A DNA stretch of 64,000 nt, from assembly GCF_038396765.1 (NCBI RefSeq), contig NZ_CP150096.1, positions 4,881,001 through 4,945,000 on the forward strand, given 5' to 3'. The notes under the pieces are model-generated. The model saw only the letters and a list, made by a program, of their open reading frames with translations, did not search any database and was not told where the DNA came from. A program made the position numbers and the translations under genes. Below, piece by piece: positions 45,417-55,082 of the stretch (its first letter is position 1; every line of letters begins with the position of its first letter). The DNA comes from Chitinophaga caseinilytica (GTDB lineage: Bacteria; Bacteroidota; Bacteroidia; Chitinophagales; Chitinophagaceae).

Positions 45417-47473
45417 AGCGACCGTAACAGGAAATGCAGCAACCCTGTGTTCCCGATCATCAATCCGGTCACCGGCTGCTTGTCATTATCTACCAGCCAA
45501 TACGGCCCATGTTTACCCGGCCGCATGGCATGCAGCAGCACCTCGCTCACCTGGCGCGCCATGGCCAGGTATCGTTCGTCTCCCAACACCACCGCTGCTT
45601 CGAGGTACGTTTCACCGACGCCCACTATTCCCGACTTGAGGCTTAGGTTTCTCCAATGCTGACTAATATCGTGCTGTTCGAGCAGTTGTTCCGCCACTGC
45701 GCGATACATGGGCGTACCGGTCAATTCCCAGGCCTTCAGCCAGGCAAGTGCCATACCCGGGTTGCCATCGCACCAGCTATGGTCGGAAAGATGTTCTCCC
45801 TTCGGCTTCCAGGTGACGGGGACGCCGATACCTTTCTTCCTTGCGGCAGCCATAAACCCCAATCCCCTTTCCGCTCCAATCATTGCCTCGCGGCTACCGG
45901 AAGCCTGCGCATGGCACAATAAAAAGTAGATGATCCCCGCCATTCCCTCCAGGAAATAAAACCGGGGCCTTTTGCGCTTATATAACCAGCTGCCGTCTTC
46001 CAGCTGCAAGTCCAGCAGCAGGTCCGCCAATTCCTGCGGCGGCACATTATCTGTAAAACCCTGGCAGGCATACCTGGCGATGCCCTGGCCGGCCCATCCA
46101 TCCGCAAGATTGATAGCGTCATCTTTACGGGCCAGCATGTTTCCCCAATGCGCCTGCATGGCAGAACTTCCGTTGAGCCATCCCCGGCGAACGGTCTCCG
46201 CCAGTGCATAAGCAACACCATCTGAGCCGAATTGGAAGCCCGTATTGCTTCTTTCCAGGTTCTCCACATACTTGACCCGTATCAATTGCAAGGCCAGCTC
46301 CACCGGCCTGGCGATCGGGGTTAGGTCCAGCCCCGCGGCATAGGCCCTTCCCGCGAAATACAGTACCCCCGAAACGCCCCGGTTAAAACTGGCGTACCAG
46401 CCTTTGCGGATCAGGTTCGAATGGTCTGGCGGGTCCACCATATGTTCGGCAAACCAGCCCTTATCAGGATCGGCGAACATCGGGCTTCCCATCGCCTGCA
46501 AACCGGATTGTAGGGCATCATGAACGGCTTCCGGCGACCAGTTCGCTTGCCGGGAAATGACCACCCGGTTGCGGCGCGACCGGATATGTGCGTCCAACGA
46601 AGCATGCAGCTGCAGCGCATCGGGCCGTAACGCCGGGTCGGGGTGCATGCATTGCAGGATCAGCCGGGCGATGTCTGCGACCGGCACAAAATACCGTACG
46701 GCATCTTCCAGCCACTTGTAGGGGGCGTTCACGAATTTCAACGGGGAAATGCCGCTCCACGCATATAATATCATGGCCCCGGCGGCGAAGATGTCTTCCT
46801 TTACCGTCGGCAATGCCATCGCCTCCTGCTCCGGCGACATATACCCATGTGTTCCCAAAGCAAAGGGCGGGCTCGGGAAATGATCGTTCAGGGAATAGCT
46901 CAGTTCCATATCAATGACCGCTACCTTTCCCCCCGCCGTCACCATGAAATTATTCAATGTTGCGTCGCGGTGAACGATACCGAGGCTGTGGAGCTGCCCC
47001 AGGATGCCGACGGAATCGCGCAGGTAACACATCACTTTCTTTCCTTCTTCCGTTCCATCCAGCAGGCTTTGCCGCAGTTTCCTGTTTCCTTTGACCAACT
47101 CATGCAATGGTTTTCCCTTCAAATGTTCGATCACCAGGTAATAATTCCCATTCTCCTCGAATTCCCCCAACAGCTTCGGCAGGCGTAACGATTTGCCCAG
47201 CCGCCCGTGCAGGTCCCGCTGCCATTTCAGCCGGTCCTGGATATCGCGGCCGTCATTATCTTTCGAATCTCCTGCCGATCCTTCCTTGATGACGCAATAC
47301 CCGAATTTCGTGAGGCCCTTGATATAAAGGCACTTTACCACATCGTTCTTCCTGCTTTCCTTGAGGCTTTTGAGGATGATATAATAAAATCCGATCCGCT
47401 TCCCGCCCACCTTTTCGGCTTTTTGGGGAACTAGGGTGCCATCCACGGGGATGCTGACAGTGATGGTAGGCAT
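45380..47473 (-). CDS. protein kinase - LanC-like fusion (class III/IV lanthionine synthetase-like) with degenerate zinc site
   Basis: A 697-residue cytoplasmic protein. Residues about 50-300 are a Ser/Thr protein kinase fold: Lys63 in YCVIKEG, HRD at 168-170 followed by Asn175, a DFG-equivalent DME at 188-190, and GTHGYMSPEQ at 207-216. Residues about 320-690 are a LanC-like alpha/alpha toroid with repeats (NRGVSGVLYFAG, LADGWAGQGIA, FLEGMAGIIYFL, WCDGNPGMALAWL, SLKSGIVGVGE, MIGNTGLLHFLL). In active LanC cyclases zinc is held by the Cys of WCxG and the adjacent Cys-His of LCHG. Here Cys568 remains, but the second pair is Lys613-Ser614, and the usual His of AHG is Glu509. Cyclisation is therefore doubtful; a kinase or binding role is possible. 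It starts three nt after the HTH gene stop. Confidence 0.85.
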   Translation of the reverse strand: MPTITVSIPVDGTLVPQKAEKVGGKRIGFYYIILKSLKESRKNDVVKCLYIKGLTKFGYCVIKEGSAGDSKDNDGRDIQDRLKWQRDLHGRLGKSLRLPKLLGEFEENGNYYLVIEHLKGKPLHELVKGNRKLRQSLLDGTEEGKKVMCYLRDSVGILGQLHSLGIVHRDATLNNFMVTAGGKVAVIDMELSYSLNDHFPSPPFALGTHGYMSPEQEAMALPTVKEDIFAAGAMILYAWSGISPLKFVNAPYKWLEDAVRYFVPVADIARLILQCMHPDPALRPDALQLHASLDAHIRSRRNRVVISRQANWSPEAVHDALQSGLQAMGSPMFADPDKGWFAEHMVDPPDHSNLIRKGWYASFNRGVSGVLYFAGRAYAAGLDLTPIARPVELALQLIRVKYVENLERSNTGFQFGSDGVAYALAETVRRGWLNGSSAMQAHWGNMLARKDDAINLADGWAGQGIARYACQGFTDNVPPQELADLLLDLQLEDGSWLYKRKRPRFYFLEGMAGIIYFLLCHAQASGSREAMIGAERGLGFMAAARKKGIGVPVTWKPKGEHLSDHSWCDGNPGMALAWLKAWELTGTPMYRAVAEQLLEQHDISQHWRNLSLKSGIVGVGETYLEAAVVLGDERYLAMARQVSEVLLHAMRPGKHGPYWLVDNDKQPVTGLMIGNTGLLHFLLRSLYPGKFGFPGLL

Positions 47474-47476
47474 GCG

Positions 47477-47752
47477 TCAACAATTGATGATGAGGAATAA
47501 AAGGAGCACGGGACTGGAGGATTTGCGGAAAAAGAAATTGACGACGAAGGTCCCGTCTTCATCGTAGCAATAGCTCTGGCGCGCGTTCGAGAATTTGATC
47601 GGCGCGCCGAAGTCTTTCATCAGGTTCAGATACTTGTACAGGCATCGTTCCGAAACACCTATCCGCCGGGCCAGCTGCGTGGGCGTGCCGGTAGCTTTGG
47701 TACGGATGAGATGGTCCAGACGCTGTAGTCGATCCAGCGTGTCTGTTGTCAT
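47477..47752 (-). CDS. small helix-turn-helix protein
   Basis: A 91-residue protein with a winged HTH of the HTH_11/DeoR type (TDTLDRLQRLDHLIRTKATGTPTQLARRIGVSERCLYKYLNLMKDFGAPIKFSN) and a short C-terminal tail with a beta-strand (SYCYDEDGTFVVNFFF) and hydrophobic end. It is the first gene of the minus-strand pair with the kinase-LanC protein. It is the nearest candidate to bind the dyad element at 42279 and 42812 (inference). Confidence 0.82.
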   Translation of the reverse strand: MTTDTLDRLQRLDHLIRTKATGTPTQLARRIGVSERCLYKYLNLMKDFGAPIKFSNARQSYCYDEDGTFVVNFFFRKSSSPVLLLFLIINC

Positions 47753-47887
47753 GGAAAAAAAGGGTTGTAAAGGGTTTTGTCTAAAGTTCTAGTTCGTCTT
47801 CGATACGGCACTCCGGGTTAAGCTTACCTGTGTCTTTTATAAATTTCCATGATTTAACAAAAAGATAAAATAGCGGGAACGACAATT

Positions 47888-48883
47888 TTATTGTCTTTTC
47901 AGGTAACTCGGCGGATGGCCGAAATGTGCGTGGAACCTGCGGGAGAAGTTGCTGTAGTCTGCATATCCGACCATCGCTGCCACCTGGTGCAATGAATACG
48001 CACTGTGGCGCACCAGTTCCGCAGCGGTTTCCATCCTGACGCGGCGCACCCAGGCCTGTGGGGATTCGCCGAAACGCTGCCTGAAACCGGTTTTCAGCTT
48101 GGATTCGCTGATGCAATATGCCGCCGCGATCTCACTGTTCTGCAATACATCTGCGAGGTGATGCAGCATATAGGCGCGGATGGTATCGAAGAGGATCTCG
48201 TCGCCCCGGTGCTGGTTGTTTTCCTGGCCGGAGGCCGTTGCGGAAAGGGTTTCGGCGATGAGCAGATCGATGCGGGCTGCGGTGGCCAGTTTGAACATAT
48301 TGCCGGTTGGCGGCAGCTGTCGGATAGCATCGATGAGGGCATAGACATTTCCGGGCATGATGCCGGAACCCGCGTCCACGAAAGCATTGCGGGCATCGCC
48401 GGCTTCCAGCTGGCGGAAAGCGGCGTGGAATGCAGCGAGCTCGCCGAGCCGCGACGGTGAAATATCGATCTGGAATAATTCGTACGTCCTGCCTTTTTCC
48501 AGCCAGGCTTCGTTTTCATTCCCTTCCAGCCGGAAACATCCGAACTGTCCGGCCCGCAGCCACACCGATCGCCCTCCCAGGTTGCACCGGATGCTCCCCT
48601 TCAGCATGAAATGCAGCAGGTGCAGCGGCTCCCCGGCAACAGGGGACAGCATCACATCCTCATGCGCCATGATCATATGGTTACTGATCGTATAACCATT
48701 TACGTTTGATACCTGGTGCAATATGTCTGCAGCGGGATGCCGCTCCAACCATGCATCCGCGAAAGGATACAGCAACGATTTGAATTCCGCCGGTACCTGG
48801 CGGCTGAGGTTTCCGGCGTCTGGCGGCGCGCCCTTTACGGGAAATCGCAGACTCGCCTGGGGGAATAATGGGCTAATTGGCAT
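47888..48883 (-). CDS. AraC-family transcriptional regulator
   Basis: A 331-residue regulator. The N-terminal 220 residues are a sensor of the type seen in siderophore/PchR-like AraC proteins (LHLLHFMLKGSIRCNLGGRSVWLRAGQFGCF). The C-terminal 100 residues are the double HTH (HHLADVLQNSEIAAAYCISESKLKTGFRQRFGESPQAWVRRVRMETAAEL, YSLHQVAAMVGYADYSNFSRRFHAHFGHPPSYL). The ligand is unknown. The 273 nt upstream hold no further gene. Confidence 0.9.
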   Translation of the reverse strand: MPISPLFPQASLRFPVKGAPPDAGNLSRQVPAEFKSLLYPFADAWLERHPAADILHQVSNVNGYTISNHMIMAHEDVMLSPVAGEPLHLLHFMLKGSIRCNLGGRSVWLRAGQFGCFRLEGNENEAWLEKGRTYELFQIDISPSRLGELAAFHAAFRQLEAGDARNAFVDAGSGIMPGNVYALIDAIRQLPPTGNMFKLATAARIDLLIAETLSATASGQENNQHRGDEILFDTIRAYMLHHLADVLQNSEIAAAYCISESKLKTGFRQRFGESPQAWVRRVRMETAAELVRHSAYSLHQVAAMVGYADYSNFSRRFHAHFGHPPSYLKRQ

Positions 48884-49157
48884 AACGATGGATCTCTCGA
48901 TCTTGGTCGGAATGCAAGTAAACCCTTTCTTTCCGTCGCCCTGTTCACGAAAAGCAGAATTGATAATTTGTTAATATTGACGATGCACCCGTCATCCCCA
49001 GAAAAACTGTAACCAGCCGCAGCAAAGCATTCCAGGCTGCAAAAATTATCCGTTCATAATTCCTTAACATTAGCAGCTACCTTCCAAAAACAAAAAAACC
49101 GGCAGGCCATTGGCCCACCGGATTGGATCTCTCCGCACACACGCCTGTGCAGACCGT

Positions 49158-49574
49158 TTACGCCCGGGCAATACGGGCGGCCTTCAGTTGGAAGATCAAT
49201 AATATCGCGCCCACCGCGCAGAGGAAAGATTCTGTGATGAGCCACTGCATGCCGAAAGCGCCCAAAGGCCCTTCCATGCCCAACGTCATCAACCGCGAAA
49301 TGGCGTAGAAACCCCAGAGCATCGTGAGGAAAAGGGTCCCCTGCCGCTCGTCGCGCAACGCCCAGCGCACCAGCATCACCACGATCGTGAGGCCGACGCC
49401 GCCGTATACGCCGCGGATGGAGCTGAAGGAATCGGGGTTCGGCAGTTTTACCTGCACGAGGTCCATCACCGCCTGCGGGCTCGCGAACGCCATCAGGCTC
49501 ACGTACAGCAGGCTGGCAGCGGAAAAGAAGATATAGATGCGGGAAAGGATGCGAAGTGTTTTGCTTGACTTCAT
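49158..49574 (-). CDS. DUF4345 membrane protein
   Basis: A 138-residue protein with four predicted membrane helices (IYIFFSAASLLYVSLMAFA, SIRGVYGGVGLTIVVMLV, GTLFLTMLWGFYAISRLMTLG, LITESFLCAVGAILLIF). The length and the RGVYGG motif fit DUF4345. No function is established for the family. It is monocistronic, separated from the NmrA-like gene by 96 nt. Confidence 0.82.
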   Translation of the reverse strand: MKSSKTLRILSRIYIFFSAASLLYVSLMAFASPQAVMDLVQVKLPNPDSFSSIRGVYGGVGLTIVVMLVRWALRDERQGTLFLTMLWGFYAISRLMTLGMEGPLGAFGMQWLITESFLCAVGAILLIFQLKAARIARA

Positions 49575-49670
49575 AATTGAAAGCTGTTTTGATTACGCCA
49601 CAAAAATGCCGCGCCTGCACAAAAAAATCTTGGCGCTTGCCAAGATTTTCAAGACCGGTGGAACAGCGGA

Positions 49671-50531
49671 TCATTTTCCATACACCTTCGCCAGCAATTC
49701 ATGCGGCTGCATGGGCGCACGGCCCAATATCCGCTCCAGGTCCTGCCCCGGCGTATCGAACTCGCCGGCCTTGATCGCCAGGGCCCATGCCAGCGCCCCG
49801 TCTGCCGCTTCCGCTGAAACACCCTGCTGCTGCAACGTTGCCAGGAACTCCTGCGGCGTGGGCGATACATATTCTATCTTCTTCCCCACAATCCCGCCGA
49901 TGATCTCCGCAATGTCTCCATAACTCCAGGCCGCCATGTTGGAAAAATTATATGACTTCCCTTCATGCCCGACCGACAATAAAATATTCGCCGCCGCTTC
50001 CGCAAGATCGTCGCGCGAGGCGAACGCCGTTTTCCCGTTGCCCGCCGGTTGATAGATGACGCCAGTATCTGGCACGTCTTTCCCGATGAAAAACGGAATG
50101 AAATCGAGGTAAAGATTATGCAGCAGGAACGTGAAAGGGACGCCAGATGCGCGAATGGCGGCTTCCGTCTTGAGATGCCCGCCGGCCACGTCGGCGATGG
50201 GCGAACGGCCGGATTCGTCTTTCCGCTGGAAGCTCGTGTAAATGATATGCCCAACCCCTGCTTCCTTCGCCGCGCTCACAACGTTCTCATGTTGCTCCAG
50301 CCGCCGCTGCACGTCGTTCCCCGACACGAAATACAGGGTATCGATGCCGCGGAACGCATGTTCCAGCGATGCGGGATCGTTGTAATCCGCCTGCCTGACG
50401 GCCACATGTAAACCTTCCACCTTCGCCGGGTTGCGGGCCAGCGCGGCCACGTTGCCCGCATCCGTGCGCTGCAGCAGGTTCCGGAGGACCGCTTTGCCGA
50501 GATGCCCTGTAACGCCTGTTACCAAAATCAT
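49671..50531 (-). CDS. NmrA/QOR2-like NAD(P)-dependent SDR oxidoreductase
   Basis: A 286-residue atypical short-chain dehydrogenase/reductase with an N-terminal Rossmann motif (TGVTGHLGKAV, GxxGxxG), ADYNDPASLEHAFRGIDTLYFVSG, HIIYTSFQRKD and a C-terminal substrate domain (NFSNMAAWSYGDIAEIIGG). It resembles the quinone reductase QorB and NmrA redox sensors. It diverges from the pyruvate oxidase gene across 82 nt. Confidence 0.9.
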   Translation of the reverse strand: MILVTGVTGHLGKAVLRNLLQRTDAGNVAALARNPAKVEGLHVAVRQADYNDPASLEHAFRGIDTLYFVSGNDVQRRLEQHENVVSAAKEAGVGHIIYTSFQRKDESGRSPIADVAGGHLKTEAAIRASGVPFTFLLHNLYLDFIPFFIGKDVPDTGVIYQPAGNGKTAFASRDDLAEAAANILLSVGHEGKSYNFSNMAAWSYGDIAEIIGGIVGKKIEYVSPTPQEFLATLQQQGVSAEAADGALAWALAIKAGEFDTPGQDLERILGRAPMQPHELLAKVYGK

Positions 50532-50613
50532 AATCGATACATTTTAAATATGACAAATATCATGACAACTATTCGGCCGAAAGCCTGTTATAACTCTGAA
50601 AAACAACACACAA

Positions 50614-52353
50614 ATGGCCCAAACTGTTGCAGAACAGATCGTTCAAATGCTGCGCGCCGCGGGCGTGGAAAGGATTTACGCCGTTACGGGAGACAGCCTC
50701 AATCATCTCAACGACGCCGTTCGCCGCGACGGTAACATCCAGTGGATCCACGTGCGGCACGAAGAAACCGCGGCTTATGCCGCCGGCGCCGAAGCGCAAT
50801 TGACGGGCAAGATTGCCTGTTGCGCGGGGAGTTGCGGGCCCGGGCATGTGCACCTCATCAACGGACTGTACGACGCGCACCGGTCTGGCGCGCCCGTGCT
50901 GGCGATCGCTTCGGCGATCCCGTCCCGCGAGTTCGGTTCCGGCTACTTCCAGGAAACCAATATCCATAAGCTGTTCGACGATTGCAGTTACTATTGCGAA
51001 ATGGCCACCACCGCGGCCCAGGCGCCGCGTATGCTGCAAATGGCCATGCAAACCGCCGTTAGCCGGAAAGGCGTGGCCGTGTTCGGATTGCCCGGCGATG
51101 TATCCGAACTGGACGCGGAAAAAGGAGAATCCTCGCACACCGTATTCCCCACGCAAAGCGGCATCATTCCATCCCCCGGCGAACTGTCTGCCTTAGCCGA
51201 TACCCTCAACGACAGCGGAAAAGTCACCATTTTCTGCGGCATCGGCGCCACGGGCGCGCACGGCGAAATACTCGCCCTCGCAAAGGCGCTCCAGGCACCG
51301 GTGGGATATTCTTTCCGGGGGAAGATGGCCGTCCAGCACCATAACCCGTTCGAAGTGGGCATGACCGGCCTCCTGGGATTGCCTTCCGCCTACCATGCCA
51401 TGCATCATGCCGATACGCTGCTGTTGCTGGGGACGGATTTCCCGTACACGCCGTTCCTTCCGGATAATGTCCGCATCATCCAGGTCGAAGCGCAGGCGGA
51501 ACGCCTGGGAAGAAGGGCGCACCTGCACCAGGGGCTCCACGGCACCGTGCGCGAAACCATCACCGCACTCCTGCCCCTCATCCAACCCAAAACCAACCAC
51601 GATTTCCTGGACGACGAACTGAAACTCTACGCCAAAGTGAAAGACCGCCTGCAATCTTATGTGAATGACGCCGGCGACGAAAATAAAATCCATCCCGAAT
51701 ACGTAGCCGCAACCATCAACGAAAAAGCCCCGCCAGACACGATTTTCACCGTTGATACAGGCATGACCTGCGTATGGGCCGCCCGTTACCTCGATGCCAC
51801 CGGCAACCGGGAACTGCTCGGCTCCTTCAACCACGGCTCCATGGCCAACGCGCTCCCGCAGGCCATCGGCTCAGCGCTCTGTGCTCCGGAACGTGCCGTG
51901 GTGGCGCTTTGTGGCGACGGCGGACTGTCCATGACCACCGGCGACCTGGCTACCATCTCACAATACAAACTCCCCGTGAAGATCATCGTGTTCAATAACC
52001 GCTCGCTGGGCATGGTGAAACTCGAAATGGAAGTGGCCGGCCTGCCCGACTGGCAGACAGACATGCACAATCCGGATTTCGCGATGCTGGCGCAGGCATA
52101 CGGCCTCCCAGGCATCACCGTTTCACAGCCCGACCAGGTGACAGCCGCCATCAGCAACGCTTTCGCGCAACCGGGGCCAGTGCTGCTGAACATCATGACA
52201 GACCCCAACGCGCTGGCCATGCCGCCGAAAATCGAATTCAAACAAGTCCGCGGAATGGCGGCTTCCATGACGAAACTGATGCTGAACGGCGAATTCGAAG
52301 AAGTTTGGGAAACCATCAAAAGCAACATCCGCCACGCGAAGGAATTACTTTGA
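50614..52353 (+). CDS. poxB: thiamine pyrophosphate-dependent pyruvate oxidase/dehydrogenase (quinone)
   Basis: A 579-residue TPP enzyme with the three standard domains: pyrimidine-binding (VRHEETAAYAA with Glu50 as TPP activator, CCAGSCGPGHVHLINGLYDAHRSGAPVLAI), central FAD-binding (VTIFCGIGATGAHGEI, PVGYSFRGKMAV) and PP-binding (ALCGDGGLSMTTGDLATI ... NNRSLGM). The length is close to E. coli PoxB (572). It would turn pyruvate to acetate and CO2 and pass electrons to quinone. The C-terminal 25 residues end in a charged helix that may contact lipid as in PoxB. A terminator follows. Confidence 0.88.
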   Translation: MAQTVAEQIVQMLRAAGVERIYAVTGDSLNHLNDAVRRDGNIQWIHVRHEETAAYAAGAEAQLTGKIACCAGSCGPGHVHLINGLYDAHRSGAPVLAIASAIPSREFGSGYFQETNIHKLFDDCSYYCEMATTAAQAPRMLQMAMQTAVSRKGVAVFGLPGDVSELDAEKGESSHTVFPTQSGIIPSPGELSALADTLNDSGKVTIFCGIGATGAHGEILALAKALQAPVGYSFRGKMAVQHHNPFEVGMTGLLGLPSAYHAMHHADTLLLLGTDFPYTPFLPDNVRIIQVEAQAERLGRRAHLHQGLHGTVRETITALLPLIQPKTNHDFLDDELKLYAKVKDRLQSYVNDAGDENKIHPEYVAATINEKAPPDTIFTVDTGMTCVWAARYLDATGNRELLGSFNHGSMANALPQAIGSALCAPERAVVALCGDGGLSMTTGDLATISQYKLPVKIIVFNNRSLGMVKLEMEVAGLPDWQTDMHNPDFAMLAQAYGLPGITVSQPDQVTAAISNAFAQPGPVLLNIMTDPNALAMPPKIEFKQVRGMAASMTKLMLNGEFEEVWETIKSNIRHAKELL

Positions 52354-52394
52354 AAACCCCTCCCATCCGCAGGTTTACCCCTGGCGAAAAAAGA

Positions 52395-52430
52395 AAGCCT
52401 GTCTGCCGGAACCGCGGCGACAGGCTTTTT
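52395..52430. terminator. bidirectional intrinsic terminator
   Basis: The stem aagcctgtc...gacaggctt with flanking A and T tracts lies between the convergent pyruvate oxidase and GH78 genes. Confidence 0.85.
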
Positions 52431-52453
52431 AGCATGAAAAATCAACGTATCGG

Positions 52454-55024
52454 TCAGTCCTTTATTTCGTAAGTATGCTTGCCCGCGCCGGCCGTTACCA
52501 GCGGCCTGCCCGGCAATTGCAGCGTAGCCGTGCTGTTCGGCGGGATGGTCATTGTGTAAGTCACGGTTTTGCCCTTGCGTACCCAGGACGAAATTATGCG
52601 ACCATTAGGGCCATCGTGATGGCACTCGAACTGATCGAGGCCTTTCACGAAATGCGGGACCATGCGCACATGCCGGAACCCGGGGCTGCGCTCGTCCGGA
52701 AAAATGCCGCCGATACCTTTGTACAGCCACGCGCCGATTTCGCCGAACATGATGTGGTTGAGGGAAATATCGCTTTTGGCGTTAATGGGCCAGTTTTCGT
52801 AGAGCGTAGTCGCGCCGTTTTTGATCCACCATCCCCAGCTCGGATAATCTTCCTGGCTCGCGATGCGGTACGCCGCATCCGCATAACCGTTTTCGCTGAG
52901 GGCGTTCAGGATGGATTTACTGCCGATCAGGCCCACATCCAGGTGGAAGTTATCGGCTTCCACACGTTTGTAGAGATTGGCGGCAACTTTGGCGCGGAGC
53001 GAATCGGGCACCAATCCCATATACAATGCCACGCTCATTTCTGTTTGAACGCCTTGTCCGTATATGCCGGTCGCGGCGTTGAGGTATTTTTCGTTGAACG
53101 CATTCCGGATGCGGTCAGCGAGGGCGGAATATTGCGTATGGTCGTCCGTTTTTCCGAGCAGTTTCGCGGTTTTCGCCAGGATCGTGACGTCGGTGAAATA
53201 GAATGCGGTGGAAGTAAAAGGGACGGGGGTTTTGGATTTGACGGGAATCCAGTCGCCGAGGCCCCAGGTGGTAATGCCGGACGGTGAAATTTCCGTGATA
53301 TGGTCTATATACCGCCGCATGGCGTCGTACGAACGGGCGAGCAGCGTGGTATCGCCATAGAAAAGATAGATATTCCAGGGGATGATGGCGATGGTGCTCG
53401 TCCAATCCGGGCCATTCCCCCATTCGTAGCCCCAGCCACCGGTCGGGATGATGGAAGGAAATACGCCGTTGGGCTGTTGCTCGTCGAAATGATCATTGAG
53501 CCACTTCTCGTAAACCGTGATGCCGTCGAAGTTGTAGAGCGCCGTTTCTATAGCCTGGTGCGCATCGCCCGTCCAGCCGTTCTTTTCGCGCTGCGGACAA
53601 TCCGTCGGGTAGCCGAACAGGTTGGAGAGGTACGAATTATTGGTGGCTTCCCAAATCCTGTTCATAACGGGGTTGGATGTACGAACGAATCCTTTCGGCG
53701 CCACCTGGCTGTGCAGGAAATATCCCGTCAGGCTTTCCTTTTTCAGTTCCACCGGCTGGCTCGATTCCACTTCCACGAACTGGAAACCTTTATAGTTGAA
53801 GCGCGGCATGAACGTTTCTTCCCCTTTGCCGGACAGGATGAAGATGTCTGTCTGGAAAGGGTCCTGATCGTCTGTGGGCCGGTAATGCACGTCGATGTTG
53901 GATTGATCGGCATGCCCGGCGGAATCCAGCCTTTCGGCGTGGCGGAGCCGCAATACCGTGCCTGCCGGCCCTTTCACCGTGATTTTCGAAACACCGGAAA
54001 TGTTCCGGCCGAGATCGTACAGGTAACGCTGGCTGCTGAATTTGCGGAAATCCTTCGCCGGCAATGTATCGTTCGCCACCACCGGCACCATGGCCTGGGC
54101 GGTCACGTTCATGGAAGGCGCCGCACGCAGTAACACATGCTTCCATCCCTGATCGTCGAACCCATGATTGGCCCAACCTTCCTTTTCGAGGCGGGCATCG
54201 TAATGTTCCGCGGTGTAAATGCTGTTGAAAATGACGGGGCCCGTAGCGGTTTTCCAGTCTTTCCCGGTGGAAATGGTCTCCACCCGGCCATCGTCGTAAG
54301 TGATCCGCACGTCCATACAGAAAGCCGGACGCGCGCGCCAGGGGGCTTTATGGAAATCCCATACGGCGGTGGACTGGTGATTGTACCATCCGTTCCCCAG
54401 CATGACGCCCAATACATTTTCGCCGGACTGCATTTCCCGCGTCACGTCCCAGGTAACGTACAGGTTCCGCCGGTCGAACCGCGTGTACATGGGATCGAGG
54501 CGATGCTCCCCGATGCGGTGGCCGTTCACGTACAGTTCATACAGCCCGGCGGCGGCGATGTACGCCCTCGCGCTGCGGACTTTCCCGCCGGCCCGGAAGG
54601 ATTTCCTGAAAAGGGCTGCGGGCTTGAGGTCCACATCGTTCACATCACTGATCCAGGCGCCTTTCCATGCGCGCTGCCCCAACATGCCCGTTTCGAAACG
54701 GGCGGTAGCGGAGGCAGATTGGCCGCCATCCCACACCGTCACCTTCCATTCGTATCCGGTAAACGGCGCCAGCGCAGGGCCGTTGTACCGCATAAAACCT
54801 GCTCCGTTGCTAACTTTGGGCGATTCCCAAACAGTATTGCCGCCCCTGCTGACGGTTACCTGGCTGCTGGATTCCGTTCCCGATAAGATGCGCCATGTAA
54901 ACCGCGGTTGCGCGGCGTCGATGCCCAATGGATTTACCAGGTGCTCACAGCGCAGGCCGGCGGGTTGCTGGCCGAAGGTTTGGAGGGTGGCCAGCAGGCC
55001 GGCCAGGAAATAAAAACGCTTCAT
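52454..55024 (-). CDS. GH78 alpha-L-rhamnosidase
   Basis: An 856-residue exported enzyme (signal ending QTFGQQP) with the GH78 build: N-terminal beta-sandwiches (VNPLGIDAAQPRFTWRI; RAYIAAAGLYELYVNGHRIGEHRLDPMYTRFDRRNLY), a catalytic (alpha/alpha)6 barrel and a C-terminal sandwich. The catalytic stretch PTDCPQREKNGWTGDAHQ near residue 475 carries the conserved acid residues. It releases terminal alpha-L-rhamnose. It lies 58 nt after the sulfatase gene, but a strong terminator separates them. Confidence 0.93.
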   Translation of the reverse strand: MKRFYFLAGLLATLQTFGQQPAGLRCEHLVNPLGIDAAQPRFTWRILSGTESSSQVTVSRGGNTVWESPKVSNGAGFMRYNGPALAPFTGYEWKVTVWDGGQSASATARFETGMLGQRAWKGAWISDVNDVDLKPAALFRKSFRAGGKVRSARAYIAAAGLYELYVNGHRIGEHRLDPMYTRFDRRNLYVTWDVTREMQSGENVLGVMLGNGWYNHQSTAVWDFHKAPWRARPAFCMDVRITYDDGRVETISTGKDWKTATGPVIFNSIYTAEHYDARLEKEGWANHGFDDQGWKHVLLRAAPSMNVTAQAMVPVVANDTLPAKDFRKFSSQRYLYDLGRNISGVSKITVKGPAGTVLRLRHAERLDSAGHADQSNIDVHYRPTDDQDPFQTDIFILSGKGEETFMPRFNYKGFQFVEVESSQPVELKKESLTGYFLHSQVAPKGFVRTSNPVMNRIWEATNNSYLSNLFGYPTDCPQREKNGWTGDAHQAIETALYNFDGITVYEKWLNDHFDEQQPNGVFPSIIPTGGWGYEWGNGPDWTSTIAIIPWNIYLFYGDTTLLARSYDAMRRYIDHITEISPSGITTWGLGDWIPVKSKTPVPFTSTAFYFTDVTILAKTAKLLGKTDDHTQYSALADRIRNAFNEKYLNAATGIYGQGVQTEMSVALYMGLVPDSLRAKVAANLYKRVEADNFHLDVGLIGSKSILNALSENGYADAAYRIASQEDYPSWGWWIKNGATTLYENWPINAKSDISLNHIMFGEIGAWLYKGIGGIFPDERSPGFRHVRMVPHFVKGLDQFECHHDGPNGRIISSWVRKGKTVTYTMTIPPNSTATLQLPGRPLVTAGAGKHTYEIKD

Positions 55025-55036
55025 GGCGCGTAATAT

Positions 55037-55066
55037 AAAAAAACACCGGGATCAACTGTCCCGGTG
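55037..55066 (-). terminator. intrinsic terminator between sulfatase and GH78
   Basis: On the minus strand, the perfect 8-bp stem caccggga/tcccggtg with a seven-base loop is followed by seven U, 17 nt past the sulfatase stop and 13 nt before the GH78 start. Confidence 0.85.
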
Positions 55067-55082
55067 CGTCCTGCTTCAAGCG

